From Aphelocoma coerulescens (Eukaryota > Chordata > Aves > Passeriformes > Corvidae), in the NCBI RefSeq assembly GCF_041296385.1, contig NW_027183595.1, positions 124,001-188,000 on the forward strand: a stretch of 64,000 nucleotides of DNA, in the 5' to 3' direction. Shown here one piece after another: positions 21,057 through 33,060 of this stretch. The translations under genes were made by a program, and so were the position numbers. The notes beneath the pieces were generated by a model that was given only the letters and a program-made list of their open reading frames with translations, was not told the origin of the DNA and did no database searches. Numbering within the stretch: position 1 is the first letter of the stretch; each line of letters begins with the position of its first letter.

Positions 21057-22282
21057 CTGGGGGGGGGGGAGGAGGGATTTGGGGGAAATTTGGGAGAATT
21101 TGGGGAAATTGGGGAGAGTTTGGGGGGGGCCCAGAGAGCCCCGACCCCAAAAAACCCCACCCTGAAAAGCCCCCAAGAGAAACGACCCCAAATCCCTCCA
21201 AATTTCCCCTAAATCCCCCCAAAAATCCCAAACTCACCCCAAATTCCCCCTATATCCCCCCAAAATCCCGAATTGCCCCTAAATCCCCCCAAAATCCCCC
21301 CAAATCCCCCCTTAAAATCCCCCCAAACCCCCCCTGTTCCCCCCAACCCCCCTTTTTCCCCACATCCTCTCTTTTCCCCCAATACCCCCTTTTGCCCAAA
21401 AATCCCCCTTTTTCCCCCAAATCCCCCCTTAAATTCCCCCCAAATCCCCCCTTCCCCCCAACCCCCATTTTTACCCAAAATCCCCCCAATTTTCCCCCCC
21501 AAATCCCCCTTTTTCCCCCCAATTTCCCCAAATCCCCCCTTTCCCCCCAGATCCCCATTTTTGCCCAAAATCTCCCCAATTTCCCCCCCAAAATCCCCCT
21601 TTTCCCCCTAAATCCCCCCAAATTCCCCCTAAATCCCCTTTTTTCCCCCCAAATCCCCCTTTTCCCCCCCAAACCCCCCATTTTTACCCAAAATCCCCCT
21701 TTTCCCCCCAAATCCCCCCCAAATCCCCCTTTTCCCCCCCCAAATCCCCCATTTTTACCCAAAACCCCCCTTTTCCCCCCCAAATCCCCCTTTTCCCCCC
21801 CAAACCCCACCTTTTTACCCAAATCCCCCCTTTTCCTTCCCCAAATCCCCATTTTTCCCCCAAATCCCCTTTCCCCCGCCAAAATCCCCCTTTTCCCCCT
21901 TTTTCCCCCCAAATTCCCCCAAAATCCCCCTTTTTCCCCCCAAAGCCCCTTTTTCCCCCCAAAACCCATTTTTCCCCAAACCCCCCCTTTTCCCCCCCAA
22001 ATCCCCTTTTCCCCCCCCAAACCCCCCCTTTTTCCCCAAATCCCCCCTTTTTCCCCCCAAATCCCCTATTTTTACCCAAAACCCCCCTTTTTCCCCCCAA
22101 ATCTCCTTTTCCCCCAAATCCCCTTTTCCCCCCCCAAACCCCCCTATTTTTACCCAAAACCCCCCTTTTTTCCCCCAAATCCCCTTTTCTCCCCCAAACC
22201 CCCCTTTTTCCCCAAACCCCCCCTTTTTCCCCAAATCCCCCCTTTTTCCCCCCAAAGCCCCACCCCTCCCCTCCCCCCGGAC
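21057..22282. repeat. Intron e10-e11 (copy A): CCCCCAAATCCCCC/TTTTTCCCC array
   Basis: After about 120 bases of G-rich sequence this is a C-rich array of CCCCCAAATCCCCCTTTTCC, with CCATTTTTACCCAAAATCCC every 100-150 bases. Both strands carry long stop-free frames. Nearly the same sequence fills 28897-30087. Confidence 0.88.
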
Positions 22283-22511
22283 CTGGCAGGGCTGGTCGCC
22301 GTCGGGCCGCAGCGTGAGGCCGATTTTGGGGCAATTCGGCCCTTTTTGGGGCAGGGCCGGGGCCCCCCCGTGACCGAGAGCAGCCAGAGGCAGTGGGGGA
22401 GGGGCGCCCCTCCCCCCCCCGGCCCCTCCCCCGCGAGCCCAAATCAGGGGGCCCGAAAGGCTCGGGATCAGCTGGCGGCCCCGGCAGCGGCGCAGGCACA
22501 CGCCCCCGTTC
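22283..22511 (-). CDS. MEGF8: MEGF8 exon e10 (copy A): start of the second CUB domain
   Basis: The exon starts (after two carried bases) RNGGVCLRRCRGRQLIPSLS, matching the step from laminin-EGF into CUB in mammals (RAGGSCFRECGGRALLTNVS), and ends PNCPKIGLTLRPDGDQPCQ, matching LTLTFSPDSSTPC. The middle (HCLWLLSV in copy B, equivalent to YCVWVVSA) is out of frame in copy A because several C/G runs differ in length. Acceptor CCTCAG|GAACGG; donor CAG|GTCCGG, a weak donor. Total length 229 keeps the outer frame by compensating shifts. Confidence 0.87.
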
Positions 22512-22654
22512 CTGAGGGAAGAAAAAAACACTTTTGGGGAATTTTGGGGGATTTTGGGGATTTTTGGGGATTTTTGGGGATTTTTTTTATGATTTTTTGG
22601 GGGATTTTGGGGTGGTTTTGGGGGGGTTTGGGGTGGGGATCAGCTGGGCGGCCC
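22512..22654. repeat. Start of the e10 acceptor array, cut by the gap (copy A)
   Basis: The sequence upstream of e10 is TTTTGGGGATTTTTGGGG, then at 22637-22654 GGATCAGCTGGGCGGCCC, the start of another copy of the e10 exon edge as in 30796-33051. The N gap begins in the middle of that copy. Confidence 0.85.
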
Positions 22655-23154
22655 NNNNNNNNNNNNNNNNNNNNNNNNNNNNNNNNNNNNNNNNNNNNNN
22701 NNNNNNNNNNNNNNNNNNNNNNNNNNNNNNNNNNNNNNNNNNNNNNNNNNNNNNNNNNNNNNNNNNNNNNNNNNNNNNNNNNNNNNNNNNNNNNNNNNNN
22801 NNNNNNNNNNNNNNNNNNNNNNNNNNNNNNNNNNNNNNNNNNNNNNNNNNNNNNNNNNNNNNNNNNNNNNNNNNNNNNNNNNNNNNNNNNNNNNNNNNNN
22901 NNNNNNNNNNNNNNNNNNNNNNNNNNNNNNNNNNNNNNNNNNNNNNNNNNNNNNNNNNNNNNNNNNNNNNNNNNNNNNNNNNNNNNNNNNNNNNNNNNNN
23001 NNNNNNNNNNNNNNNNNNNNNNNNNNNNNNNNNNNNNNNNNNNNNNNNNNNNNNNNNNNNNNNNNNNNNNNNNNNNNNNNNNNNNNNNNNNNNNNNNNNN
23101 NNNNNNNNNNNNNNNNNNNNNNNNNNNNNNNNNNNNNNNNNNNNNNNNNNNNNN
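22655..23154. other. Assembly gap, 500 N
   Basis: Exactly 500 N, a conventional placeholder length. The left flank is the array that precedes exon e10; the right flank is the array that follows exon e13. Since e10-e13 occur on both sides, the flanks look like the overlapping ends of two contigs that were scaffolded rather than merged. Confidence 0.99.
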
Positions 23155-23877
23155 GGGGGATTTTGGGTCACTCACATCCTCGGGGGTTTGGGGGTGGATT
23201 TGGGGTGTTTTTTGGGGTGGATTTGGGGGTTTTTGGGGTGGATTTGGGGGGTTTGGGGGTGAATTTGGGGGATTTTGGGTCGACTCACATCCTCGGGGGT
23301 TTGGGGGTGGGTTTGGGGTGGATTTTGGGTGGATTTGGGGATTTTGGGTCACTCACATCCTCGGGGGTTTGGGGGTGGATTTGGGGTGGATTTTGGGGTG
23401 AATTTGGGGGGATTTTGGGTCACTCACATCCTCGGGGGTTCTGGGGTGGATTTGGGGTGGATTTTGGGGTGAATTTGGGGGGTTTTGGGTCACTCACATC
23501 CTCGGGGGTTCTGGGGTGAATTTGGGGTGGATTTTGGGGTGAATTTGGGGGATTTTGGGCCACTCACATCCTCGGGGGTTTTGGGGTGGATTTGGGGTGT
23601 TTTTTGGGGTGGATTTGGGGTGGATTTTGGGGTGAATTTGGGGGATTTTGGGTCACTCACATCCTCGGGGGTTTGGGGTGGATTTGGGGGATTTTGGGGT
23701 GGATTTGGGGGGTTTTGGGTCACTCACGTCCTCGGGGGTTTTGGGGTGGATTTGGGGTGGATTTTGGGGTGAATTTGGGGGATTTTGGGTCACTCACATC
23801 CTCGGGGGTTCTGGGTAGATTTGGGGTGGATTTGGGGTGGTTTTTGGGGTGAATTTGGGGGATTTTGGGTCACTCAC
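23155..23877. repeat. About 70 bp array with the e13 donor (copy B)
   Basis: This is the same unit as 13671-15861: nine copies of GGTCACTCACATCCTCGGGG before the true e13 copy B junction at 23878. It is truncated on the left by the gap. Confidence 0.93.
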
Positions 23878-23989
23878 ATCCTCGGGGGTGTCGGCCACCA
23901 GGGGCTCCCACACGATGGATCCGGGCCCCAGGGGGGGAGGAGCAGTTGGGACCCCCAAAACCCTCGGGGCACTCGCAGCCCCCCCTGGC
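23878..23989 (-). CDS. MEGF8: MEGF8 exon e13 (copy B): EGF-like module
   Basis: This is the duplicate of the exon at 15862-15972, reading ARGGCECPEGFGGPNCSS. It has one extra base in a G run (seven G after CCCCA on the plus strand, against six in copy A), so after NCSSP the frame is lost and the length is 112 rather than 111. Splice sites are the same. Best read as a second representation of the same exon in an unmerged contig. Confidence 0.85.
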
Positions 23990-25159
23990 CTGGGGAGGGG
24001 GCAGGGAAGGGTCAGGACCCCCCCAAAAATCCCCCCCCAAAAAAATCCCGGATTCACCAGAAATTCCCCTCCCTCCCCCCCCCCCCCAAAAAAATCCCCA
24101 AAAAACCCCAAATTCCCCGGAAATTTTGGGCTCAAAGAGCCCCAATTTGCCCCCAAATCCCCCCAAATTTGCCTCCAAATTTCTCCCCAAAAAATCCCCA
24201 AATATCCTCCAACCCCCCCCCAATTTCCCCCCCAAATCCCCCAAAAATCCCAATTTTCTGCCCCCAAAATCCAACTTTTTCTTCCCCCAAAATCCCATTA
24301 CCCCAAAATTCCCGATTTTCTCCAAAAATCCCAATTTCTCCCCAAAATCCCCAATTCCACCCCAAAATCCCCAATTCCACACCCAAAATCCCCATTTCCC
24401 CCCCCCCAATCCCCAATTTCCCCCCAAAAATCCACTTAAAACCCCCCAAAAATCCCAATTTCCCCCTCAAAAATCCCTTTTTTTGGCCCAAATTCCCCAT
24501 TTTCCCCCCCAAAACCCCTTTTTTTTCCCCCAAATTCCCCTTTTTTTGCCCAAAAATCCCCATTTTTGCCCCCAAAAATCCCATTGTTTTCCCCAATTCC
24601 CCATTTCCCCCCCAAACACCACATTTTTCCCTCCCAAAATCCCTTTTTTTTGGTTTTTTCCCCAAATTCCCCATTTTCCCCCAACCCCCCATTTTTTTCC
24701 CAAATTCCCCTTTTCTCTCCCAAAAACCCCAATTTCCCCCCCCCAAATCCCTCTTTTCCTCAAATTCCCCCATTTTTCCCCCAAATTCCCCATTTTTCCC
24801 CCCAAAACCCCTTTTTTTCCCAAATTCCCCTTTTTTTTCCCCCAAATTCCCCATTTTCCCCCCAAATCCCCGTTGTTTTTTTTTCTTTTTCCCCCCAAAT
24901 TCCCCTTTTTTTCCCCCAAAATCCCATTTTTTTTTCCCAAATTCCCCATTTTTCCCCCCAAACCCCTGCTGTATTTTTATTTTTTTCACCCAAATTCCCC
25001 TTTTTCCCCCCCAAAACCCCAATTTCCCCCCCAAAAATCCCATTTTTTTTTTCTTTTTTTGCCCGAATTCCCCCAATTTCCCCCCCAAAAATCCCATTTT
25101 TTTCCTTTTTGTTTTTCCCAAATTCGCCGTTTTTGGCCCCAAAGCCGCTCCCCGCTCAC
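23990..25159. repeat. Pyrimidine-rich intron e12-e13 (copy B)
   Basis: Near-identical to 15973-17139 apart from homopolymer lengths and one additional CCCCCAATTTCCCCC block near 25060-25090. No exon is seen. Confidence 0.85.
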
Positions 25160-25289
25160 CGTGGGGCAGGCGGGGGGGGAGGGGCCGGCGGTGGGGGAGG
25201 GGCAGTGGGGGGGGCAGGGCCGCGGCTCCGCCCTGGCCTGGAAGCCCAGGGCTCGGCGCCGTCGGCTTCCAAATAAAGCACCAAAATCC
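25160..25289 (-). CDS. MEGF8: MEGF8 exon e12 (copy B): end of CUB and EGF start
   Basis: This is the duplicate of 17140-17271. It begins correctly, GILVLYLEADGAEPW, then loses frame because the G run of the following TGGGGCTTCC is one base short (TGGGCTTCC). Length 130; a consensus of the two copies would be 131, which fits the phase 1 entry and phase 0 exit. Donor ACG|GTGAGC, acceptor TTCCAG|GG. Confidence 0.85.
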
Positions 25290-27010
25290 CTGGAAAACAG
25301 CGGCAAAAGGGGGAAAAAAAATTCCCAAAAATTCCCCAAAAATTCCGCCCAAAAATCCCGGATCCATCCCAAAAAAAACCCGGGGAAAATCGGGGCAGAA
25401 ATGGGGGAAAAAATGGGCAAAAATGGGCAAAAAACCCCAAAAAATCCAAGAAAAACTTCAAAATAAATGGATTTAAATACCTCTAAAAATTCCCAAAAAT
25501 TCCCCCCAAAATCCCGGATCCATCCCAAAAAAAACCCCGGGGAAAATCGGGCCGGAAATGGGGGAAAAATGGGGAAAATGGGCAAAAAAACCCAAAAAAT
25601 CCAAGAAAAACTTCAAATAAATTGATTTAGAAACCCCTAAAAATCCCCAAAAATTCCCCCCAAAATTCCTGGGTCCATCCCAAAAAAAACCCCTGGGAAA
25701 ATCGGGCCAGAAATGGGGGAAAAATGGGGAAAAAACCACCAAAAATCCAAGAAAAACTTCAAAATAAATTGATTTTAAAAACCCCAAAAAATTCCCAAAA
25801 ATTCCCCCCCAAAATCCTGGATCCATCCCAAAAAAAAACCCGGGGAAAATCGGGCCGGAAATGGGGGAAAAATGGGGAAAAATGGGCAAAAAAACCCAAA
25901 AAATCCAAGAAAAACTTCAAATAAATTGATTTAGAAACCCCTAAAAATTCCCAAAAATTCCCCAAAAATTCCTCCCAAAATCCCGGATCCATCCCAAAAA
26001 AAACCCGGGGGAAATCGGGGCGGAAATGGGGGAAAAATGGGGAAAAAAAACCCAAAAAAATCCAAGAAAAACTTCAAATAAATTGATTTAGAAACCCCTA
26101 AAAATTCCCAAAAATTCCCCAAAAATTCCTCCCAAAATCCCGGATCCATCCCAAAAAAAACCCGGGGAAAATCGGGGCGGAATGGGGAAAAAACCCCCAA
26201 AAAATCCAAGAAAAACTTCAAAATCAATTGATTTAAATACCCCTAAAAATTCCCAAAAATTTCCCCCAAAAATCCCGGATCCATCCCAAAAAACACCCCG
26301 GGGGAAATCGGGGCAGAAATGGGGGAAAAATGGGCAAAAATGGGCAAAAAACCCCAAAAAATCCAAGAAAAACTTCAAAATAAATTGATTTAAATACCCC
26401 TAAAAATTCCCAAAAATTCCCCAAAAATTCGCCCAAAAATCCCGGATCCATCCCAAAAAAAACCCGGGGAAAATCGGGGCAGAAATGGGGGAAAAATGGG
26501 CAAAAATGGGCAAAAAAACCCAAAAAATCCAAGAACAACTTCAAAATAAATTGATTTAGAAACCCCTAAAAATTCCAAAAATTCCCCAAAAATTCCTCCC
26601 AAAATCCCGGATCCATCCCAAAAAAAACCGGGGAAAATCGGGGCAGAAATGGGGGAAAAATGGGCAAAACACCCCAAAAAATCCAAGAAAAACTTCAAAT
26701 AAATTGATTTAGAAACCCCTAAAAATCCCAAAATTCCCCCCAAAATTCCTGGGTTCATCCCAAAAAAAAACCCTGGGGAAAATCGGGCCAGAAATGGGGG
26801 AGAAATGGGCAAAAAACCACCAAAAATCCAAGAAAAACTTCAAAATAAATTGATTTTAAAAACCCCAAAAATTCCCAAAGAATTCCCAAAAAATCCCCAA
26901 AAATTTTAGATCCAATCCCAAAAAAAACCCGGGAAAATCGGGGCGGAAATGGGGGAAAAATGGGAAAAAACCCCCAAAAAATCCAAGAAAAACTTCAAAT
27001 AAATTGATTT
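25290..27010. repeat. About 155-165 bp tandem array, A/C-rich (copy B)
   Basis: Same unit as 17272-19310 (GGATCCATCCC, AACTTCAAAATAAATTGATT) but with about ten or eleven units instead of twelve or thirteen. The unit-number difference between otherwise matching flanks is what a polymorphic minisatellite seen on two haplotypes, or an uncertain assembly, would give. Confidence 0.9.
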
Positions 27011-28762
27011 AAAAACCCCCCAAAATTCCCCCAAAATTCCCAAAAATTCCCCCCAAAAATTCCCCCCAAATTTTTCTAAAAATTCCTCAAAAAATTCCCG
27101 CAAAAATTTGCAAAAATTCCCCAAAAATTCCCAAAATTTCCCCCCAAATTTCCCAAAAACTCCCTCAAAAAATTCCCCCAAAAATTCGCAAAAATTCCCT
27201 AAAAATTTCACAAAAATTCCCCCCAAAAGTCCCCCAAAATTCCAAAAAACTCCCTCAAAAAACTCCCCCAAAAATTCGCAAAAATTCTCCAAAATTCCCC
27301 CAAAATTCTCCAGAATTTCCCAAAATTTCCTAAAAACTCCCTCAAAAAATTCCCCCAAAAATTTGGAAAAATTCACAAAAATTCCCCAAAAATTTGAAAA
27401 AATTCACAAAATTCCTCAAAAAATTCCCCAAAATTCCCAAAATTTCCCCCCCCCAATTCCCCTAAGATTCCAAAAATTCCCCAAAAAATCCTGGAAAACT
27501 TCGACCAAAAAAAACCCCGAAAATGGGAATTTGGGGGCTGATTTGGGGCATTTTTGGGGTCCCCGAGTTGATTTTTGGGTTCCTGAGTCCATTTTTGGGG
27601 TTATTTGGGGTCCCTGAGTTGATTTTTGGGGGTTTTTGGGGTTCCCAAGATGATTTTTTTTTGGGTTTTTGGGGTGTCCCAAATTAATTTTTGGGGGTTT
27701 TTTTAAGTCCCCGAGTTGATTTTTGGGGTTCCCGAGTAGATTTTTGGGGGGTTTTGGGGGTCCCCGAGTCCATTTTTGGGGGTTTTGGGGTTCCCAAGTT
27801 GATTTTTGGGGTTCCCAAGTCCATTTTTGGGGTTCCTGAGTCCATTTTTGGGGGTTTTTTGGGGCTCCTGAGTTGATTTTTGGGGTTTTTGGGGGTCCCC
27901 AAGATGATTTTTTGGTGGTTTTTTTGCCTCCTGAGTCCATTTTTGGTTTTTTTGGGGGTTCCCGAATCCATTTTTGGGGTTCCCGAGTCCATTTTGGGGG
28001 TTTTTGGGGTCCCCGAGTGATTTTGGGGTCCCCGACTTGATTTTGGGGTTCCAGAGTTGATTTGTGGGGGTTTTTGGGGTCCCTGAGTTGATATTTTGGG
28101 CGTTTTTGGGGTCCCCGAGTTGATTTTTTGGGCTTTCCCGAATCCATTTTGGGGGGTTTTTGGGGTCCCTGAGTTGATTTTTTGGGGTTTTTTTGCCTCC
28201 CAAGTCCATTTTTTGGGGGTTTTTGGGGTCCCCGAGTGATTTTTGGGGTTCCCGAGTAGATTTTTGGGGTTCCTGAGTCGATTTTGGGGGGTTTTTGGGG
28301 TCCCCGAGTGGATTTTTGGGGGTTTTTGGGGTCCCCGAGTTGATTTTTGGGCTTTCCCGAATCCATTTTGGGGGGTTTTTGGGGTCCCTGAGTTGATATT
28401 TTGGGGTTTTTTTTGCCTCCCAAGTCCATTTTTTGGGGGTTTTTGGGGTCCCCGAGTGGATTTTTGGGGGTTTGTTGGGGTCCCCCGAGTTGATTTTTGG
28501 GGTTCCCGAGTTGATTTTTGGGGTTCCCGAGTCGATTTTGGGGGTTTTTGGGGGTCCCCGAGTGGATTTTTGGGGGTTTTTTTGGTCCCCGAGTTGATTT
28601 TTGGGGTTCCCGAGTCGATTTTGGGGGGTTTTTGGGGTCCCCGAGTGGATTTTTGGGGGTTTTGGGGTCCCCGAGTTGATTTTTGGGGTTCCTGAGTCGA
28701 TTTTGGGGGTTTTTGGGGGTCCCCCGAGTGGATTTTTTGGGGCGTTTTTGGGGTTCCCGTAC
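27011..28762. repeat. AAAATTCCCC block then GTCCCCGAGTTGATTTTT array (copy B)
   Basis: 27011-27530 repeats the block at 19311-19755. 27531-28762 repeats the array at 19756-20924, including the same abrupt switch from C-rich to G-rich on the plus strand near 27525. It ends at the donor of e11 copy B. Confidence 0.88.
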
Positions 28763-28896
28763 CTGACTTGGCTCCAGGCTGAGGCTGTGCTGGGACCCCC
28801 CCCCCCGCAGAGGGCCCCGATCAGGGTGGGGTCCCCCCTGACCCCTCCCCCATCCAGCAGCGCCGGGGACCCCATCGAAGGCGTAGACGAAGCTGC
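28763..28896 (-). CDS. MEGF8: MEGF8 exon e11 (copy B): CUB domain core
   Basis: This is the duplicate of 20925-21056. The same peptides are visible (SFVYAFDGVP, DPTLIGALCGG, SLSLE) but spread over frames. The C run that corresponds to the eight C of copy A is eleven here, one C is missing in the sequence for LEAKS, and the first GGC codon has lost a base. Length 134. Not translatable as it stands. Confidence 0.83.
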
Positions 28897-30087
28897 CTGG
28901 GGGGGGGAGGAGGGATTTGGGGGAAATTTGGGAGAATTTGGGGAAATTGGGGAGAGTTTGGGGGGGGCCCAGAGAGCCCCGACCCCAAAAAACCCCACCC
29001 TGAAAAGCCCCCAAGAGAAACGACCCCAAATCCTCCAAATTTCCCCTAAATCCCCCCATAAATCCCAAACTCACCCCAAATTCCCCCTATATCCCCCCAA
29101 AATCCCGAATTGCCCCTAAATCCCCCCAAAATCCCCCCCAAATCCCCCCTTAAAATCCCCCAAACCCCCCCTGTTCCCCCCAACCCCCCTTTTTCCCCAC
29201 ATCCTCTCTTTCCCCCAATACCCCCTTTTGCCCAAAATCCCCCTTTTTCCCCCAAATCCCCCCTTAAATTCCCCCCAAATCCCACCCCTTCCCCCCCAAC
29301 CCCCCATTTTTACCCAAAATCCCCCCAATTTACCCCCCCCAAATCCCCCTTTTTCCCCCCAATTTCCCCCAAATCCCCCCTTTCCCCCCCAGATCCCCAT
29401 TTTTGCCCAAAATCTCCCCAATTTCCCCCCCAAAATCCCCCTTTTCCCCCCTAAATCCCCCCAAATTCCCCCTAAATCCCCTTTTTTCCCCCCAAATCCC
29501 CCTTTTCCCCCCCAACCCCCCATTTTTACCCAAAATCCCCCTTTTTCCCCCCAAATCCCCCCCAAATCCCCCTTTTCCCCCCCCAAATCCCCCATTTTTA
29601 CCCCAAAACCCCCCTTTTCCCCCCCAAATCCCCCTTTTCCCCCCCCAAACCCCCATTTTTCCCCCCAAATCCCCTTTCCCCCGCCAAAATCCCCCTTTTC
29701 CCCCTTTTTCCCCCCAAATTCCCCCAAAATCCCCCTTTTTCCCCCAAAGCCCCTTTTTCCCCCCAAAACCCATTTTTCCCCAAACCCCCCCTTTTTCCCC
29801 CCAAATCCCCTTTTCCCCCCCAAACCCCCCTTTTTCCCCAAATCCCCCCTTTTTCCCCCCAAATCCCCTATTTTTACCCAAAACCCCCCTTTTTCCCCCC
29901 AAATCTCCTTTTCCCCCCAAATCCCCTTTTCCCCCCCCCAAACCCCCCTATTTTTACCCAAAACCCCCCTTTTTTCCCCAAATCCCCTTTTCTCCCCCAA
30001 ACCCCCCTTTTTCCCCAAACCCCCCCCTTTTTCCCCAAATCCCCCCTTTTTCCCCCCAAAGCCCCACCCCTCCCCTCCCCCCCGGAC
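28897..30087. repeat. Intron e10-e11 (copy B): CCCCCAAATCCCCC array
   Basis: Same array as 21057-22282, with homopolymer differences and one small deletion near 29660. No exon is seen. Confidence 0.86.
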
Positions 30088-30318
30088 CTGGCAGGGCTGG
30101 TCGCCGTCGGGCCGCAGCGTGAGGCCGATTTTGGGGCAATTCGGGCCCTTTTTGGGGCAGGGCCGGGGCCCCCCCGTGACCGAGAGCAGCCAGAGGCAGT
30201 GGGGGAGGGGCGCCCCTCCCCCCCCGGCCCCTCCCCCCGCGAGCCCAAATCCAGGGGGCCCGAAAGGCTCGGGATCAGCTGGCGGCCCCGGCAGCGGCGC
30301 AGGCACACGCCCCCGTTC
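30088..30318 (-). CDS. MEGF8: MEGF8 exon e10 (copy B): start of the second CUB domain
   Basis: The start RNGGVCLRRCRGRQLIPSLS is in frame from e9, and the 3' half reads PHCLWLLSVTGGPRPCPKKG then PNCPKIGLTLRPDGDQPC in one frame, better than copy A. The two halves are separated by a frameshift in a GGGGGGAGGGGCCGGGGGGG tract near 30210-30245. Length 231 against an expected 1+3n. Acceptor CCTCAG|GAACGG; donor CAG|GTCCGG. Confidence 0.88.
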
Positions 30319-33060
30319 CTGAGGGAAGAAAAAAAACACTTTTGGGGAATTTTGGGGATTTTGGGGATTTTTGGGGATTTTTGGGGATTTTTTTATGATT
30401 TTTTGGGGATTTTTTTCCAATTTTTGGGAGATTTTTTATGGGTTTTTTGGGGGTTTCTTTCAATTTTTTGGGGATTTTTTTGGTTTTGGAGTTTAGGGAT
30501 TTTTTGGGATTTTTTGGGATTTTTTTGGGGATTTTTTGGGATTTTTTTGGATTTTTGGAATTTTTGGGAATTTTTTTAGAATTTTTTTAATGAATTTTTT
30601 GGGGATTTTTTCGATTTTTTGGGGGATTTTTTTATGGATTTTTTTCTAGGTTTCTTTCAATTTTGGGGGGAATTTTTTAGTTTTGGAGTTTAGGGATTTT
30701 TTGGGAATTTTTAGGGAATTTTGGGGATTTTTTTTAGGATTTTTTTAAGGATTTTTTGGGGGATTTTGGGGTGGTTTTGGGGGGTTTGGGGTGGGGATCA
30801 GCTGGCGGCCCCGGCAGCGGCGCAGGCACACGCCCCCGTTCCTGAGGGAAGAAAAAAAAACACTTTTTGGGGAATTCTGGGGATTTTGGGGATTTTTAGG
30901 ATTTTTTTGGGATTTTTTAGGGATTTTTTGGGATTTTTTAAATGATTTTTTTTGGGATTTTTTAGGTATTTTTTCGATTTTTTAAAAATTTTTGTTTCAT
31001 TTTTTGGAGGGTTTTGGGGTGGTTTTTGGGTTTAGGGATTTTTTGGATTTTTTTGGATTTTTTGGGAATTTTAGAATTTTTTTAGAATTTTTTTAGAATT
31101 TTTTAATGATTTTTTTGGAATTTTTTCGATTTTTTGGGGGATTTTTTATGGATTTTTTTGGGATTTCTTTCAATTTTTTGGGGTTTTTTTTGGTTTTGGA
31201 GTTTAGGGATTTTTTGGATTTTTTTGGGATTTTTTGGGATTTCTTGGGGAATTTTTGGGGATTTTTTGGGGATTTTGGGGGCGATTTTGGGGTGGTTTTG
31301 GGGGGTTTGGGGTGGGGATCAGCTGGCGGCCCCGGCAGCGGCGCAGGCACACGCCCCCGTTCCTGAGGGAAAAAAAAAACACACTTTTGGGGAATTTTGG
31401 GGGATTTTGGGGATTTTTAGGATTTTTTTGGGATTTTTTTAGGATTTTTGGGATTTTTTTAATGATTTTTTGGGATTTTTTAGGTATTTTTCGATTTTTT
31501 AAAAATTTTTGTTTCATTTTTTGGAGGGTTTTGGGGTGGTTTTTGGGTTTAGGGATTTTTTGGGATTTTTTGGGATTTTTGGGGATTTTTGGGGATTTTT
31601 TAGAATTTTTTTAGAATTTTTTAAGGATTTTTTGGGGATTTTTTTTCTATTTTTGGGAGATTTTTTATGGGTTTTTTGGGGGTTTCTTTCAATTTTTTGG
31701 GGATTTTTTTGGTTTGGAGTTTAGGGATTTTTTGGGATTTTTGGATTTTTTGGGGATTTTTTTTGGATTTTTTACCATTTTTTAAGGATTTTTTTAATGA
31801 TTTTTGGGGATTTTTTCAATTTTTTGGGGGATTTTTAATGGATTTTTTTTCTAGGTTTCTTTCAATTTTTGGGGGGAATTTTTTAGTTTTGGAGTTTAGG
31901 GATTTTTTGGGATTTTTTGGGAATTTTTGGGATTTTTTGGGGATGTTTTTAGGATTTTTTGGGGGATTTTGGGGTGGTTTTGGGGGTTTGGGGGTGGGGA
32001 TCAGCTGGCTGCCCCGGCAGCGGCGCAGGCACACGCCCCCGTTCCTGAGGGAAGAAAAAACACTTTTGGGGAATTTTGGGGATTTTGGGGGATTTTTAGG
32101 ATTTTTTTGGGATTTTTAGGGATTGTTGGGATTTTTTTAATGATTTTTTTGGGATTTTTTAGGTATTTTTTCGATTTTTTAAAAATTTTTGTTTCATTTT
32201 TTGGAGGGTTTTGGGGTGGTTTTGGGTTTAGGGATTTTTGGGATTTTTTGGGATTTTTGGGGATTTTTAGAATTTTTTTAGAATTTTTTTAGAATTTTTA
32301 ATGATTTTTTTGGAATTTTTTCGATTTTTTGGGGGATTTTTTATGGATTTTTTGGGGATTTCTTTCAATTTTTTGGGGTTTTTTTTGGTTTTGGAGTTTA
32401 GGGATTTTTTGGGATTTTTTTGGGATTTTTTGGGATTTCTTGGGGATTTTTGGGGATTTTTTGGGGATTTTGGGGGCGATTTTGGGGTGGTTTTGGGGGG
32501 TTTGGGGTGGGGATCAGCTGGCGGCCCCGGCAGCGGCGCAGGCACACGCCCCCGTTCCTGAGGGAAGAAAAAAACACTTTTTGGGGAATTTTGGGGATTT
32601 TGGGGGATTTTTAGGATTTTTTTGGGGATTTTTTAGGGATTTTTTGGGATTTTTTAATGATTTTTTGGGGATTTTTTAGGGTATTTTTTCGATTTTTTAA
32701 AAATTTTTGTTTCATTTTTTGGAGGGGTTTTGGGGTGGTTTTTGGTTTAGGGATTTTTTGGGATTTTTGGGATTTTTGGGGATTTTTGGGGATTTTTTGG
32801 GATTTTTTAGAATTTTTTTATGACTTTTTGGGGATTTTTTCGATTTTTTGGAGATTTTTTATGGGTTTTTTGGGGGTTTTCTTTCAATTTTTTGAGGGAT
32901 TTTATGGTTTTGGAGTTTAGGATTTTTTGGATTTTTGGGATTTTTTGGGGATGTTTTTAGGATTTTTGGGGGGGATTTTGGGGTGGTTTTGGGGGTTGGG
33001 GTGGGGATCAGCTGGCTGCCCCGGCAGCGGCGCAGGCACACGCCCCCGTTCCTGAGGAAG
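30319..33060. repeat. About 500-680 bp array with five copies of the e10 acceptor
   Basis: Large units are made of GGGATTTTTTGGGATTTT words and each ends with about 46 bases copied from the start of exon e10 plus its acceptor. Copies lie at 30796-30841, 31317-31362, 31999-32044, 32512-32557 and 33006-33051; the true one ends at 30318. Spacings are about 521, 682, 513 and 494 bp. Confidence 0.94.
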
